Shown: piece after piece, positions 33,622 to 41,789 of the stretch
Numbering within the stretch: position 1 is the stretch's first letter
How the letters are laid out: each line of letters opens with the position of its first letter
Assembly: GCA_965249205.1 (NCBI GenBank)
Contig: CBDFLL010000004.1
Location: 930,001-994,000 of the forward strand
Direction of reading: 5' to 3'
Length of the DNA: 64,000 nt
Source: JAQBVV01 sp965249205
GTDB lineage: Bacteria > Acidobacteriota > Vicinamibacteria > Vicinamibacterales > UBA2999
Position numbers and translations under genes: made by a program
The notes under the pieces: generated by a model
What the model was told of the DNA's origin: nothing
The model's database searches: none
What the model saw: only the letters and a program-made list of their open reading frames with translations

Positions 33622-34386
33622 ATGACGCGACGGCTGCAGGCTGGATTGATGGTTGTGACGCTGGGCGTGGGTGCTGTGGCCTGTGGCGGCGGATCGTCAG
33701 ACGCCGGCTCGGAACCGCCGGCGCCGCTCGTGAGCCCTGTCGACGCCGCGACCGCGGGCAACATCGTGGGTCGGATCGCCTTTGAAGGCCCACCGCCGCA
33801 GGCGGGTGTCGTGCGCATGGACTCCGATCCCAACTGCGTCCAACCGGGCGCCACGGTCACCGACGAGGCCGTTGTCGTCGCCGACGACGGCGCGGTGCAG
33901 AACGTGTTCGTATACGTGAAGGACGGCCTGGGCGACCTGCGGTTTCCCATACCATCGACGCCGATCGTGCTCGACCAGGAGGACTGCCGCTACGTGCCCC
34001 ACGTGCTTGGCGCGCAGGTAGGCCAGAGCGTTGACATCGTCAACAGCGATCCGACGCTGCACAACGTGCACGCCGTGCCTACGACGAACCAGGAATTTAA
34101 CACCGGCCAGCCGCTCCCCGGCATGATACACACGCATCAGTTCACGACGACAGAAGTGATGGTGCCGTTCAAATGCGACGTGCACCCTTGGATGGAGGCG
34201 TACATCGGCGTCGTCAATCATCCGTTCTTCGCCGTGACCGGAGCCGACGGCTCTTTCAGCCTTGAGGGGCTACCACCTGGTAGCTACACGATCGAGGCCT
34301 GGCACGAAACGCTGGGCGCACAGACCCAGACCGTCACGATCGGCGAGCAGGAAACCGGAGACATCACGTTTTCGTTCCAGGCGTAG
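33622..34386 (+). CDS. Cupredoxin-like lipoprotein
   Basis: About 254 aa from the ATG at 33622 (GGAGG 8 bases upstream). The N-terminus is a lipoprotein signal with a lipobox AVAC followed by GGGSSD, so the protein is membrane-anchored. A plastocyanin-type copper site is suggested by His in HNVHAVP and the cluster FKCDVHPWMEAYIGVV (Cys, His, Met). The C-terminus (GSFSLEGLPPGSYTIEAWHETLGAQ) is a carboxypeptidase regulatory-like beta domain. It lies 26 bases before ctaA, and copper delivery or electron transfer to the oxidase pathway is inferred. Confidence 0.8.
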   Translation: MTRRLQAGLMVVTLGVGAVACGGGSSDAGSEPPAPLVSPVDAATAGNIVGRIAFEGPPPQAGVVRMDSDPNCVQPGATVTDEAVVVADDGAVQNVFVYVKDGLGDLRFPIPSTPIVLDQEDCRYVPHVLGAQVGQSVDIVNSDPTLHNVHAVPTTNQEFNTGQPLPGMIHTHQFTTTEVMVPFKCDVHPWMEAYIGVVNHPFFAVTGADGSFSLEGLPPGSYTIEAWHETLGAQTQTVTIGEQETGDITFSFQA

Positions 34387-34399
34387 CGGGATCGCGGGA

Positions 34400-35419
34400 A
34401 TGCTGCTTCACCTGTTTGCCCTGCTCGTAGGAGCCTCGACGGCCGTGCTCATCTTCGCGGGTGGACTGGTCACCAGTACAGGGTCCGGGCTCTCAGTGCC
34501 GGACTGGCCCAACACGTACGGCTGGTTCATGCTGACGTTTCCGATCGACAGGATGGTCGGCGGCATTTTTTACGAGCACAGCCACCGCCTCATCGCGAGT
34601 CTGGTCGGCCTCCTGATCGTCGTGCAGGCAGCGTGGCTGTGGCAAGCGGAACCCCGGGGCTGGGTGCGACGCCTCGGGTACATCGCCGTCGGGGCTGTCG
34701 TCACGCAGGGCATCCTTGGGGGCATCACGGTGCTCTGGTTTCTGCCCGCGCCGATTTCGATCGCACACGCCGGTCTGGCACAGCTCGTGTTTTGTCTCAC
34801 GGTATCGCTCGCGTTGTTCACCTCTCCCGGTTGGCGGCGCGCCTATACGAACAAAACGGCACCTCTCGGCACTGACCGGCCCCTGCAAACGATCGCGATG
34901 GTCACGACGGCACTCGTGTACGCGCAGATTATTGCGGGCGCGGCCATGCGGCACACCGGCGCGGGCCTGGCGATCCCTGATTTCCCATTGGTGTTTGGAT
35001 CCATCGTGCCGCCGTACTGGACGGCCCCGATCGCTGTTCACTACGCTCATCGGGTTGGCGCGCTTGTGGTCTCCGGGTGCGTGCTGGCGACCGTTGGGCA
35101 CGTGCTCTACCACCACCTGAGCCGACTGGAGTTGCGGAGACCGTCGCTCCTGCTGCTGGCACTGCTGGCGATTCAGATCACACTCGGCGGCTTGACCGTG
35201 CTCAGCGGCAAGCACTACATCATCAACTCGCTGCATGTCGTCACCGGCGCGTTCGTGCTCGGCACGTCCCTCGTGCTCACGCTGCGAATCTGCCGACCGC
35301 GCTTTGCTGTCACAGGGACTGGCGCCACCGGATCCGATGTACTACGCGGCTCGAGTCGAGCGTACGAATCAACCGGCGAATGGAGCCCGACCCCTGGAGT
35401 CCCCGGAGCGCGCGCATGA
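34400..35419 (+). CDS. ctaA: Haem A synthase (COX15/CtaA family)
   Basis: The 339-aa membrane protein has about eight hydrophobic helices and the family's two homologous halves. Conserved His ligands are in FYEHSHRLIAS, ISIAHAGLAQL, AVHYAHRVGAL and INSLHVVTGAF, with WPNTYG-type loop residues in VPDWPNTYGWF and a matching second-half loop AIPDFPLVFG. The enzyme hydroxylates haem O to haem A for cytochrome oxidase. The ATG is supported by the GGGATCGCGGG region and the operon spacing of 13 bases. Its stop overlaps the ctaB start by 4 bases. Confidence 0.92.
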   Translation: MLLHLFALLVGASTAVLIFAGGLVTSTGSGLSVPDWPNTYGWFMLTFPIDRMVGGIFYEHSHRLIASLVGLLIVVQAAWLWQAEPRGWVRRLGYIAVGAVVTQGILGGITVLWFLPAPISIAHAGLAQLVFCLTVSLALFTSPGWRRAYTNKTAPLGTDRPLQTIAMVTTALVYAQIIAGAAMRHTGAGLAIPDFPLVFGSIVPPYWTAPIAVHYAHRVGALVVSGCVLATVGHVLYHHLSRLELRRPSLLLLALLAIQITLGGLTVLSGKHYIINSLHVVTGAFVLGTSLVLTLRICRPRFAVTGTGATGSDVLRGSSRAYESTGEWSPTPGVPGARA

Positions 35420-36354
35420 AGCCCACCGTTGACGCGGCAGCAACACCCTCGGTCCCGGCTACGACGGGATGGGACGCTACGGATGCACAACCGGCACACC
35501 GCGCGGCCGACTTCGTCACGCTGGTCAAACCGCGGCTGAACCTGCTCGTGGTCTTCACGGCGGCCGCCGGCCTGTACCTCGCGTCGCCGAACGGCGTTGC
35601 GCTGTCGGTGTTGCTGCACACCCTTGTGGGCACGGCGCTCATTGCCGGGGGGGCAGCGGCTCTGAACCAGGTCTTGGAGCGGGATACCGACGCGCTGATG
35701 CGCCGTACGCGCACGCGACCGATCGCGAGCGGCCGTCTGCGCCCGTCGCAAGCCGTGTTGTTTGGCCTCGCCCTGTCAACGGCGGGTCTCATCGAACTTG
35801 CCGTGGGGGTCAACCCTCTCTCCGCCGGCATGGCGGCCCTGACGCTGGGCAGCTACGTACTCGTTTACACGCCACTCAAGCGACGGACGTCGCTGGCAAC
35901 GCTCGTTGGAGCCGTTCCTGGCGCGCTTCCCCCGGTCATTGGCTGGGCGGCCGCCACCGGCTCTCTGACGCTGCCGGCGCTCGTACTTTTTGGGATCTCG
36001 TTCTTCTGGCAGATGCCGCACTTCCTCGCGATCGCGTGGCTGTACCGAGATGAATACGCCGCGGCGGGGATTCCGCTGCTGCCCGTGGTTGAGCCAGACG
36101 GACGCCGCACGGGACAGCAGGCGCTGCTCTACAGCGCCGCACTGTGGCCGGTAAGCCTTTTGCCGCCGCTCGTCGGACTCGCCGGCGGCTTGTATCTTCT
36201 TGTGGCGACTGTGCTCGGGCTGACCCTGATTGCGCTGAGCGCCAACTTTGCGCGCGATCGATCGGCGACGACTGCGCGACGCCTGTTTCTGTTTTCCATC
36301 ACGTATCTCCCGCTGCTCTGGGGAGCGCTCGTCGCCGACCGTCTCTGGATCTGA
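35416..36354 (+). CDS. ctaB: Protoheme IX farnesyltransferase (haem O synthase)
   Basis: The 312-aa protein of the UbiA prenyltransferase superfamily has seven to nine membrane helices. The Asp-rich motifs are visible: NQVLERDTDALMRRTRTRPIASGRL (first) and YLYRDEYAAAGIPLL-like WLYRDEYAAAGIPLLPVVEPDGRRT (second). It converts haem B to haem O, the substrate of CtaA. ATG at 35416 overlaps the ctaA stop (ATGA). Together with ctaA, the cupredoxin-like lipoprotein and the DUF420 gene it forms an oxidase biogenesis operon. Confidence 0.93.
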   Translation: MKPTVDAAATPSVPATTGWDATDAQPAHRAADFVTLVKPRLNLLVVFTAAAGLYLASPNGVALSVLLHTLVGTALIAGGAAALNQVLERDTDALMRRTRTRPIASGRLRPSQAVLFGLALSTAGLIELAVGVNPLSAGMAALTLGSYVLVYTPLKRRTSLATLVGAVPGALPPVIGWAAATGSLTLPALVLFGISFFWQMPHFLAIAWLYRDEYAAAGIPLLPVVEPDGRRTGQQALLYSAALWPVSLLPPLVGLAGGLYLLVATVLGLTLIALSANFARDRSATTARRLFLFSITYLPLLWGALVADRLWI

Positions 36355-36362
36355 CGACTCTG

Positions 36363-36779
36363 ATGCAGATATCCGACTTGCCGGCGCTCAATGCGACACT
36401 AAACGGCCTTGCGGCGATCTTCCTGACGACGGGTTTCGTCATGATCCGTCGCGGCAATCGCGAACTGCACAAGCGCTGCATGCTGGCGGCACTCGCCACG
36501 TCCGCACTGTTTCTGATCTCCTACGTCGTGTATCACGCCAACGCCGGTTCACGGCCGTTCCTTGGCCAGGGCGCCGTCCGTGTTGTGTACTTCGGGATTC
36601 TGATCACCCACGTGGTCCTTGCTGCCGCCATCCTTCCTCTCGCGCTGATGACCGCAGCGCGCGGTCTGACCGCCCAGTTCGACCGGCATGTCCGCCTGGC
36701 CCGTTGGACGCTGCCGATCTGGCTCTATGTCTCGGTCACCGGTGTGGTGATCTACCTGATGCTTTACCAGCTGTACTAG
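36363..36779 (+). CDS. DUF420-family membrane protein
   Basis: The 138-aa product has four membrane helices and the DUF420 pattern: LPALNATLNGLAAIFLTTGFVMIRRGNRELHKRCML, YHANAGSRPF, and GILITHVVLAAAILPLALM with conserved His residues. The family is regularly linked to cytochrome oxidase assembly genes. The stop codon TAG at 36777-36779 is made of the TA target dinucleotide plus the first base of a MITE, so the original end may have differed slightly. The gene is last in the oxidase operon. Confidence 0.85.
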   Translation: MQISDLPALNATLNGLAAIFLTTGFVMIRRGNRELHKRCMLAALATSALFLISYVVYHANAGSRPFLGQGAVRVVYFGILITHVVLAAAILPLALMTAARGLTAQFDRHVRLARWTLPIWLYVSVTGVVIYLMLYQLY

Positions 36780-36835
36780 TGGTCTGGTTGCGAATTGGCT
36801 TGTGCACTGAGGGCGTTGAGGCCCCCGGCTGGCCA

Positions 36836-36898
36836 GCGCGGATTTCACCTGTCATGGATTGCGGCTATCTGAGAGCCACGCGCTCGTGAAATCCGCGC
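36836..36898. mobile_element. Element C, 63-bp palindromic insertion in MITE A
   Basis: Perfect 13-bp terminal inverted repeats (GCGCGGATTTCAC and reverse complement) are flanked by CA on each side (36834-36835, 36899-36900). MITE copy 2 reads straight through the site with a single CA, so this is a clean insertion with a 2-bp target duplication. The core shares the word TAGCCGCAAT with element B. Confidence 0.8.
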
Positions 36899-37005
36899 CA
36901 GGCGCGACGAGGGAGCATGCCGGGCGCATGTGACCGAGGAGCAACGCCGCCAGACGGGAGGCATAGAGCGCTTTTCGAATAGCCTTGTGTTTCGGCATTG
37001 CGGCT

Positions 37006-38049
37006 CGTGCTTATCCGGTTGTTTCAGCTAACCCCTATATCTTGCGATCAGCCTGGGGGGCGCACGTCCTGCGCGCCGCGAATCCGTCGGGCGGGCGTGG
37101 GCGTCCGTCCGGTCCCCAGGCCCAGCAGGGTCTGAAAGGCGGCCATCGGGTGCCGCCGCCGATTGTGCCGAAACACGAACTCATCGAGGTAGACCTGTAG
37201 TTGCGCCTTGCTGACGCCGTGGTGCGTGCCAATCAACCACTGTTGGCAATTGCCGATGACGCGGTCGGCCAAAGGCACGACGGAGGGCACCCCCCTGTGC
37301 AGGGCGCTCCGGATCGGTTGCGGGCGGGCGACGTGTCTCACGTCAGCGGCCTGGAGCCCATCGAAACTTTTCAGCCCGTCGGTGTAGACCGTCGCCCCCG
37401 GCGCAATGTGGTGAGTGACGAACGCGAGCATCGTCGATTGTTTGAAGTTCGGGATCACGGACATGCGGACCCGACCCGACCGATCCCCGCGTCGTTCCAC
37501 CGCCACCAGCACCAGCGCGGCTTTCCGCCCCTTGAGTTGGCGACTGCCGCGCAGGCCGGCCTGGGGCGCGCCCACCCAGGTGTCATCGATCTCCACGTCG
37601 CCGTACAAGGGCTCCCGCCCCGCGTTCACCATCGCGCGCCGCAGCTTGTGCAACAGCAGCCACGCCGTTTCGTACCGCCGCAGGCCCAACTGCCGCTGCA
37701 GCAGGAGCGCCGAGAGGCCCCGCTTGTCGGTAACCGTCAAATAGGCCGCCCAGAACCACACCAGGAGCGGCGTCTTCGTGTTGTGGAGAATCGTCCCGGC
37801 GGTCAGCGACACCTGATACCGGCACGCCGCACATTGCCAGCGCCGGTGTGTGGTCAGGCGATAGCCGCGCGCGTGCCGGCACCGGGGACACACAAAGCCG
37901 TCCGGCCAGCGGCACGCCGCCAAGTAGTCCTGACAGGCCTCGGCGGTCGCAAATTGCCGCTGAAACTCCCGGAGATTCTTCGGAAACGACGGGCGCGCCA
38001 CGCCGATACACTACCGGTGGTGGCTTGCTGAAACAACCGGATAAGCACG
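37006..38049 (-). mobile_element. IS1595-family insertion sequence, copy 1
   Basis: 1044 bp with inverted ends beginning CGTGCTTATCCGGTTG and an 8-bp target duplication TTGCGGCT on both sides (36998-37005 and 38050-38057), the usual duplication length for IS1595. It carries one transposase gene and is inserted in element B. It is nearly identical to copy 2 at 47192-48235 in inverted orientation. Confidence 0.93.
37048..38001 (-). CDS. IS1595-family transposase
   Basis: The 317-aa protein has an N-terminal zinc ribbon (CRWPDGFVCPRCRHARGYRL ... WQCAACRYQVSLTAGTILHNTKTPL) and the DDE-type ISXO2-like catalytic domain: first Asp in GDVEIDDTWVGAPQ, second in VYTDGLKSFDGL, and the H/N-rich end HGVSKAQLQVYLDEFVFRHNRRRHP. 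A GTG start at 38001 is the first reasonable codon. Differences from copy 2 are few (Ala/Asp at residue 20, Arg/His near residue 47), so both copies are recent and probably active. Confidence 0.93.
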   Translation of the reverse strand: MARPSFPKNLREFQRQFATAEACQDYLAACRWPDGFVCPRCRHARGYRLTTHRRWQCAACRYQVSLTAGTILHNTKTPLLVWFWAAYLTVTDKRGLSALLLQRQLGLRRYETAWLLLHKLRRAMVNAGREPLYGDVEIDDTWVGAPQAGLRGSRQLKGRKAALVLVAVERRGDRSGRVRMSVIPNFKQSTMLAFVTHHIAPGATVYTDGLKSFDGLQAADVRHVARPQPIRSALHRGVPSVVPLADRVIGNCQQWLIGTHHGVSKAQLQVYLDEFVFRHNRRRHPMAAFQTLLGLGTGRTPTPARRIRGAQDVRPPG

Positions 38050-38107
38050 TTGCGGCTACTCGAACGCCACACGGTCATGAAAAGCGCTGTAGCCGGCCGA
38101 ATGCCTA

Positions 38108-38152
38108 ACGCGTTTTCGAGTTCTTCATAGTAGACCGGAGCCGAAAACGCGC
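38108..38152. mobile_element. Element D, 45-bp palindromic insertion in MITE A
   Basis: Ends ACGCGTTTTCG and CGAAAACGCGC form near-perfect terminal repeats flanked by TA (38106-38107 and 38153-38154). MITE copy 2 shows the empty site AATGCCGAGCTG where this copy has AATGCCTA-insert-TAGCTG. It is too small to encode anything. Confidence 0.72.
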
Positions 38153-38278
38153 TAGCTGATTCGCAACCAGACCACTAGCCGGTAAAAATGAAATTTGGAC
38201 GCCGCACCGAGGGAGAAGGCGCCGAGCGCACAGGGTGCCGTCTGTACAACGGGCCTGGTGGAATAAAATGGACTCGAC

Positions 38279-40408
38279 ATGCCGCAGTACGCGCTCTCTG
38301 GGCCTCGCCGCTGGCAAGCCACCCTCGTTGTGGCGGTGTTCGTCTTTGCCGTCATCGGCGCCGGACTGGTCGGCTGGTGGTACGCAGGGGTTTCGACGCC
38401 GATTTCGGGACCGATCGTCCTCATCTCCATCGACGACCTGAGCCCATCGCGGGTGTCTGGCGGCATTCGCGCCGGCGACGCGACATCGTCTATCGAGGCT
38501 CTCGCGACCGACGCCGTGATCTTTGAACGTGCGTACACACACTCACCGCTGACGCTCCCCGCCCACGCCTCCATGCTTGCCGGGCAACTCCCGTTCGAAC
38601 ACGGTGTCAGGGATGAGGCCGGATTCGCACTACGAGAGAACGCGGATTCGCTGGCGGAGCTACTGCGGAACCGCGGCTTCGAGACCGGAGCGGCCGTATC
38701 GTCCTTTCTGCTTCGGCCGGCAACGGGCGTCGCCCAGGGCTTCACGTTCTTTGATGCCGAATTGCCGGACGAGCCCGACGCGCACTCGCCGGTGGTCGAA
38801 CGCGACGGCGCGCAGACCGCCCAGGCAGCCGCACAGTGGCTTCGCTCGCAAGCCGAGGATCGCGTCTTCCTCCTCGTCCAGGTGAGCGGAGATGCCGCCG
38901 AATCCACCGTGGCGCAGCTTGTCGCGATGCTCGAAGAGTTGAGGCTGTACGATCAGGCCACAATCATCCTGACATCCAGTCACGGTGCCACCGGCGCCGG
39001 CGGGTCACTCGACGACGCATCGCTTCACGTACCGTTGCTCGTCAAGCAGCCGGACCGCGAAGGCGCGGGCCGTCGCGTCGCCGTGCCCGTGCAGCACATC
39101 GATATCCTCCCGACCCTCCTCGATCTGGTGCGCGCGCCCATTCCCTCTGGGCTGCGGGGTCGATCTCTTCGCGCGGTGCTCGGCGGCGATGAGACAGGTC
39201 TCGCCGATCAGCCGATCTACGCCGAGTCTCTGGCGGGGCGGTTCAGATTTGGAGGCCCAGGGAAATTCGCGCTCGCAAGCCAGGCGTACCGATACGTTCG
39301 CAGTGGCAACGATGCCGCCGGAGAGTCCGAGGGTGAACCGGCGAGCCCGTCGCCTCCCGAAGCGGCAGACGCTACTCGCCTCAGCGAAGAACTCGACCGC
39401 CTCCTCGAAGGACAGCCCGTGGGTCAGCCGACGGAGATTGCGGCCGCTGATGAGGACCAGTACGCCGCGCTGGGGTACCTGGGAGGCGCGTTGATCGCCG
39501 ATGCGGAATCAGCATCGATCGATCCTGCGGATGAAGCGTTCGTCGCGGAGACTTATCGTGCCGCTGCGAGACTCGCGGGACAGAAATCCTACACGGTGGC
39601 CATCGACCTGCTGCAAGCACTTGCGCATGCCCATCCGCAAATGGCGGTGGCGCAGTATCAGCTCGGCATGCTGCTGTCGCGTGCGGGACGACTCGACGAG
39701 GCCGTGACCGCGTTCCGCGCGGCCGCCTCAGCCGAACCTGACGATCCGTACATTCCTGCGGCGCTGGCGCGTGTGCTGATGCGAGCCCGCCGGTACGACG
39801 AAGCCAGCGACCGCGCGAGACTGGCCGTCGCGCTGGCTGAACGGCAGGACACCCGGGCACGTTGCACCGCCTTCGAGGTGGCGGCGCGCGTGGCGCTCGT
39901 ACTTGACGATCGAGAACGCGCCGAGGCGTACGGCGAAGCCACCGAACTCGAGAATCCCGGGCTGCCGATGGCGCGGTTCGTCCGCGGGCGACTGCTGCAC
40001 GCGGATGGCATGTATGAGGAGGCGCTGGTGGCGTTTCAGGAGGCCACCACCGTGCTCACGCAGCATGGCCGCGCGCTTGAGGAACTGCACTGGTATCTGG
40101 GAGATACGCTCCGAAGGCTTGACCAGTACCCCGAGGCGGAAGCGCAATTCCGCGAGGAGCTGCAGGCCTTTCCACGCAGCATCGCCGCGTACGCCAGTCT
40201 AGTCACCCTCTACCACGCCTCGAATCGTGCGGGCGGGGTGGAAGAAGCTCTCGACGCCCTCGTCGACACCGCGCCCACCCCAGAGGGCTACGACGCCGCC
40301 GCCAGGCTCTGGACGATCGTCGGCGAGCCGGCACGCGCGGCGGCACTTAGAGCCGATGCGCGCATGCGGTTCAACGGGGATCCGTCGCTCGCGTTGTTTC
40401 AGCCGTAG
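38279..40408 (+). CDS. Membrane-anchored sulfatase-fold protein with C-terminal TPRs
   Basis: The 709-aa protein has one N-terminal membrane helix (ATLVVAVFVFAVIGAGLVGWW) and then an alkaline-phosphatase/sulfatase fold: VLISIDDLSPSRV with the Asp pair, SPLTLPAHASMLAGQLPFEHGV at the modified-residue site, and VQHIDILPTLLDLVRAPIPSGLRGRSL. The canonical C/S-x-P-x-R core is replaced by T-L-P-A-H, and the usual DHG metal motif reads SSHGATGAGG, so sulfatase activity is doubtful. From about residue 430 TPR repeats follow (MAVAQYQLGMLLSRAGRLDEAVTAFRAAASAEPDD, DQYPEAEAQFREELQAFP). This fusion type is frequent in Acidobacteriota. It begins 100 bases after the MITE. Confidence 0.82.
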   Translation: MPQYALSGPRRWQATLVVAVFVFAVIGAGLVGWWYAGVSTPISGPIVLISIDDLSPSRVSGGIRAGDATSSIEALATDAVIFERAYTHSPLTLPAHASMLAGQLPFEHGVRDEAGFALRENADSLAELLRNRGFETGAAVSSFLLRPATGVAQGFTFFDAELPDEPDAHSPVVERDGAQTAQAAAQWLRSQAEDRVFLLVQVSGDAAESTVAQLVAMLEELRLYDQATIILTSSHGATGAGGSLDDASLHVPLLVKQPDREGAGRRVAVPVQHIDILPTLLDLVRAPIPSGLRGRSLRAVLGGDETGLADQPIYAESLAGRFRFGGPGKFALASQAYRYVRSGNDAAGESEGEPASPSPPEAADATRLSEELDRLLEGQPVGQPTEIAAADEDQYAALGYLGGALIADAESASIDPADEAFVAETYRAAARLAGQKSYTVAIDLLQALAHAHPQMAVAQYQLGMLLSRAGRLDEAVTAFRAAASAEPDDPYIPAALARVLMRARRYDEASDRARLAVALAERQDTRARCTAFEVAARVALVLDDRERAEAYGEATELENPGLPMARFVRGRLLHADGMYEEALVAFQEATTVLTQHGRALEELHWYLGDTLRRLDQYPEAEAQFREELQAFPRSIAAYASLVTLYHASNRAGGVEEALDALVDTAPTPEGYDAAARLWTIVGEPARAAALRADARMRFNGDPSLALFQP

Positions 40409-40569
40409 CTCCCGACTGCGCTACGGCCAGGCCGCATTTCACCTAATCCCGGCAGCCCACATCGGTCACCGACTGGACCACTCCATACCGGTGCGACCAC
40501 CGGAACCCGCGGACACGAAGAATAGGGAAATAACGGACGAGAAGAGCCGGTGCCGAACTTCAGTTCACG

Positions 40570-41724
40570 CTACGGCCGCTCCGGCTCCGGCCGGCCGAAC
40601 CGCGCGTCGTCGATCGCGGCGTTCGCTTCCAGTTCGTCGAACTGAAGCGTCGACTGCCCGTTGGTCCAGGTCAACACCACGTGAAACGGCATCTGCACAC
40701 CGTCTACCTCACGGTAGTCGCTGAAATCCATTCGTACGGGAACAGGCCCCGCCCCTGTGTCGGTCCAGCGCAGGAGGCGACGCAACATGCCCGCATCGTC
40801 GATATACAGGTCGACGGGATGTTCTCCTGGATTGGCGCCCCTGAGGATCTCGACCTGATCATCGCCAATATCGCCGTAGCCCACCTGCCACTCGCTGAAC
40901 GCCTCCTGGATCTGCGCCGGAAACGACGCCATCGAGTCAATCCCGGCACCAGTCAGACTCGTTCCGGTCAGGCTGAGGAGCGGAACGGGCGTGTCGGGCT
41001 GATATTTCCACCCGTTCGTTCCGTCATACGCCCATATCAAATCGGACAAAAGCCCATGCGCGACAATCGTGCGCTTGTTCGGCCTTGCGGCATAGAACTC
41101 CATCGGCACGACGGCACCAGCCGTGTCGAACCCGACGTAGGTACCCGACCCGGTGATGCTCGAAATCGTCGCGAGTCGCTCGGCGCCGCCAAGCGCCTGT
41201 ATGTATCGCTCGAATACCTCTTCGGCAGATGGCGCATAAAGGGCGGCGAAAAACCGGAGCGGCTGAGGATCGTCAAGGAGTTCTGAGTACTGCAGTCTCA
41301 GACTCGGCGCCTGACCTGGAAAATAGTCCCCGTTGTGACAGGTGAAACAGGTCACCCGCTGCTCGCCGCCGAAATACGTGCGGTTGATGGTGTTCATCAT
41401 GATCACCATCTGTCGAGCTCGCTGAATCCGAGGCGTCGGAATCGCAAACGCCTCGGTATCGTAGGTGATCGCCGGAGAATGGCAGCCGACGCAGTCAAGC
41501 AGGAGGGCGGAGGCGAACATGCCCATCGTGTCGTTGAACTCGTCCACGGGAATGCCCTTGAGCACCTGGACGTCCGAGTACACCTCCTCGGCCATCGGCT
41601 GCGCCTGTGCCGACGCCTTCTGGCCGGCAACAAACGCGACGCCCAGCAGGCATGACGCCGCCACTGCAATGGCACCACCCGCCAACCGTCGCCTGCCAAT
41701 CCGCTTGTGGTTCACGTCCCTCAT
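40570..41724 (-). CDS. Reaction-centre-cytochrome-like dihaem protein
   Basis: The 384-aa protein has a signal peptide (GGAIAVAASCLLGVAFVAGQ) and two haem motifs, CVGCH at 78-82 and CFTCH at 126-130. The surrounding sequence (QVLKGIPVDEFNDTMGMFASALLLDCVGCH ... RQMVIMMNTINRTYFGGEQRVTCFTCHNGD) follows the photosynthetic reaction centre cytochrome c subunit pattern with Met axial ligands. The C-terminal half (about 180-380) is a beta-rich lipoprotein-carrier-like domain. No photosynthesis genes are present, so it serves another periplasmic electron route, as in many acidobacteria. It is downstream of three secreted proteins on the same strand. Confidence 0.85.
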   Translation of the reverse strand: MRDVNHKRIGRRRLAGGAIAVAASCLLGVAFVAGQKASAQAQPMAEEVYSDVQVLKGIPVDEFNDTMGMFASALLLDCVGCHSPAITYDTEAFAIPTPRIQRARQMVIMMNTINRTYFGGEQRVTCFTCHNGDYFPGQAPSLRLQYSELLDDPQPLRFFAALYAPSAEEVFERYIQALGGAERLATISSITGSGTYVGFDTAGAVVPMEFYAARPNKRTIVAHGLLSDLIWAYDGTNGWKYQPDTPVPLLSLTGTSLTGAGIDSMASFPAQIQEAFSEWQVGYGDIGDDQVEILRGANPGEHPVDLYIDDAGMLRRLLRWTDTGAGPVPVRMDFSDYREVDGVQMPFHVVLTWTNGQSTLQFDELEANAAIDDARFGRPEPERP

Positions 41725-41789
41725 TCGATTATCCCCAAGCAGTGCTCAGCGAAGGCGCCGATGTCCGCGGCCGACCTAGCCCTGTTGTC

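Larger units (their letters stand above)
36966..38089. mobile_element. Element B, copy 1, split by an IS element
   Basis: Imperfect terminal repeats, AGCGCTTTTC at the left (one base inside the end) and GAAAAGCGCT at the right, are flanked by TA at 36964-36965 and 38090-38091. Without the IS and one target copy the element is about 72 bp. MITE copy 2 has the empty site with one base change. A longer copy of the same family is at 59580-59723. Confidence 0.78.
36779..38175. mobile_element. MITE A, copy 1, with nested insertions
   Basis: Ends are GTGGTCTGGTTGCGAAT at the left and its exact reverse complement at the right, flanked by TA on both sides (36777-36778 and 38176-38177), as for mariner/IS630-type elements. 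Compared with copy 2 at 48237-48395 (reverse complemented), the same core is interrupted by three insertions: element C, element B carrying an IS1595-family element, and element D. No transposase of its own is encoded. It sits exactly at the stop codon of the DUF420 gene. Confidence 0.85.
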
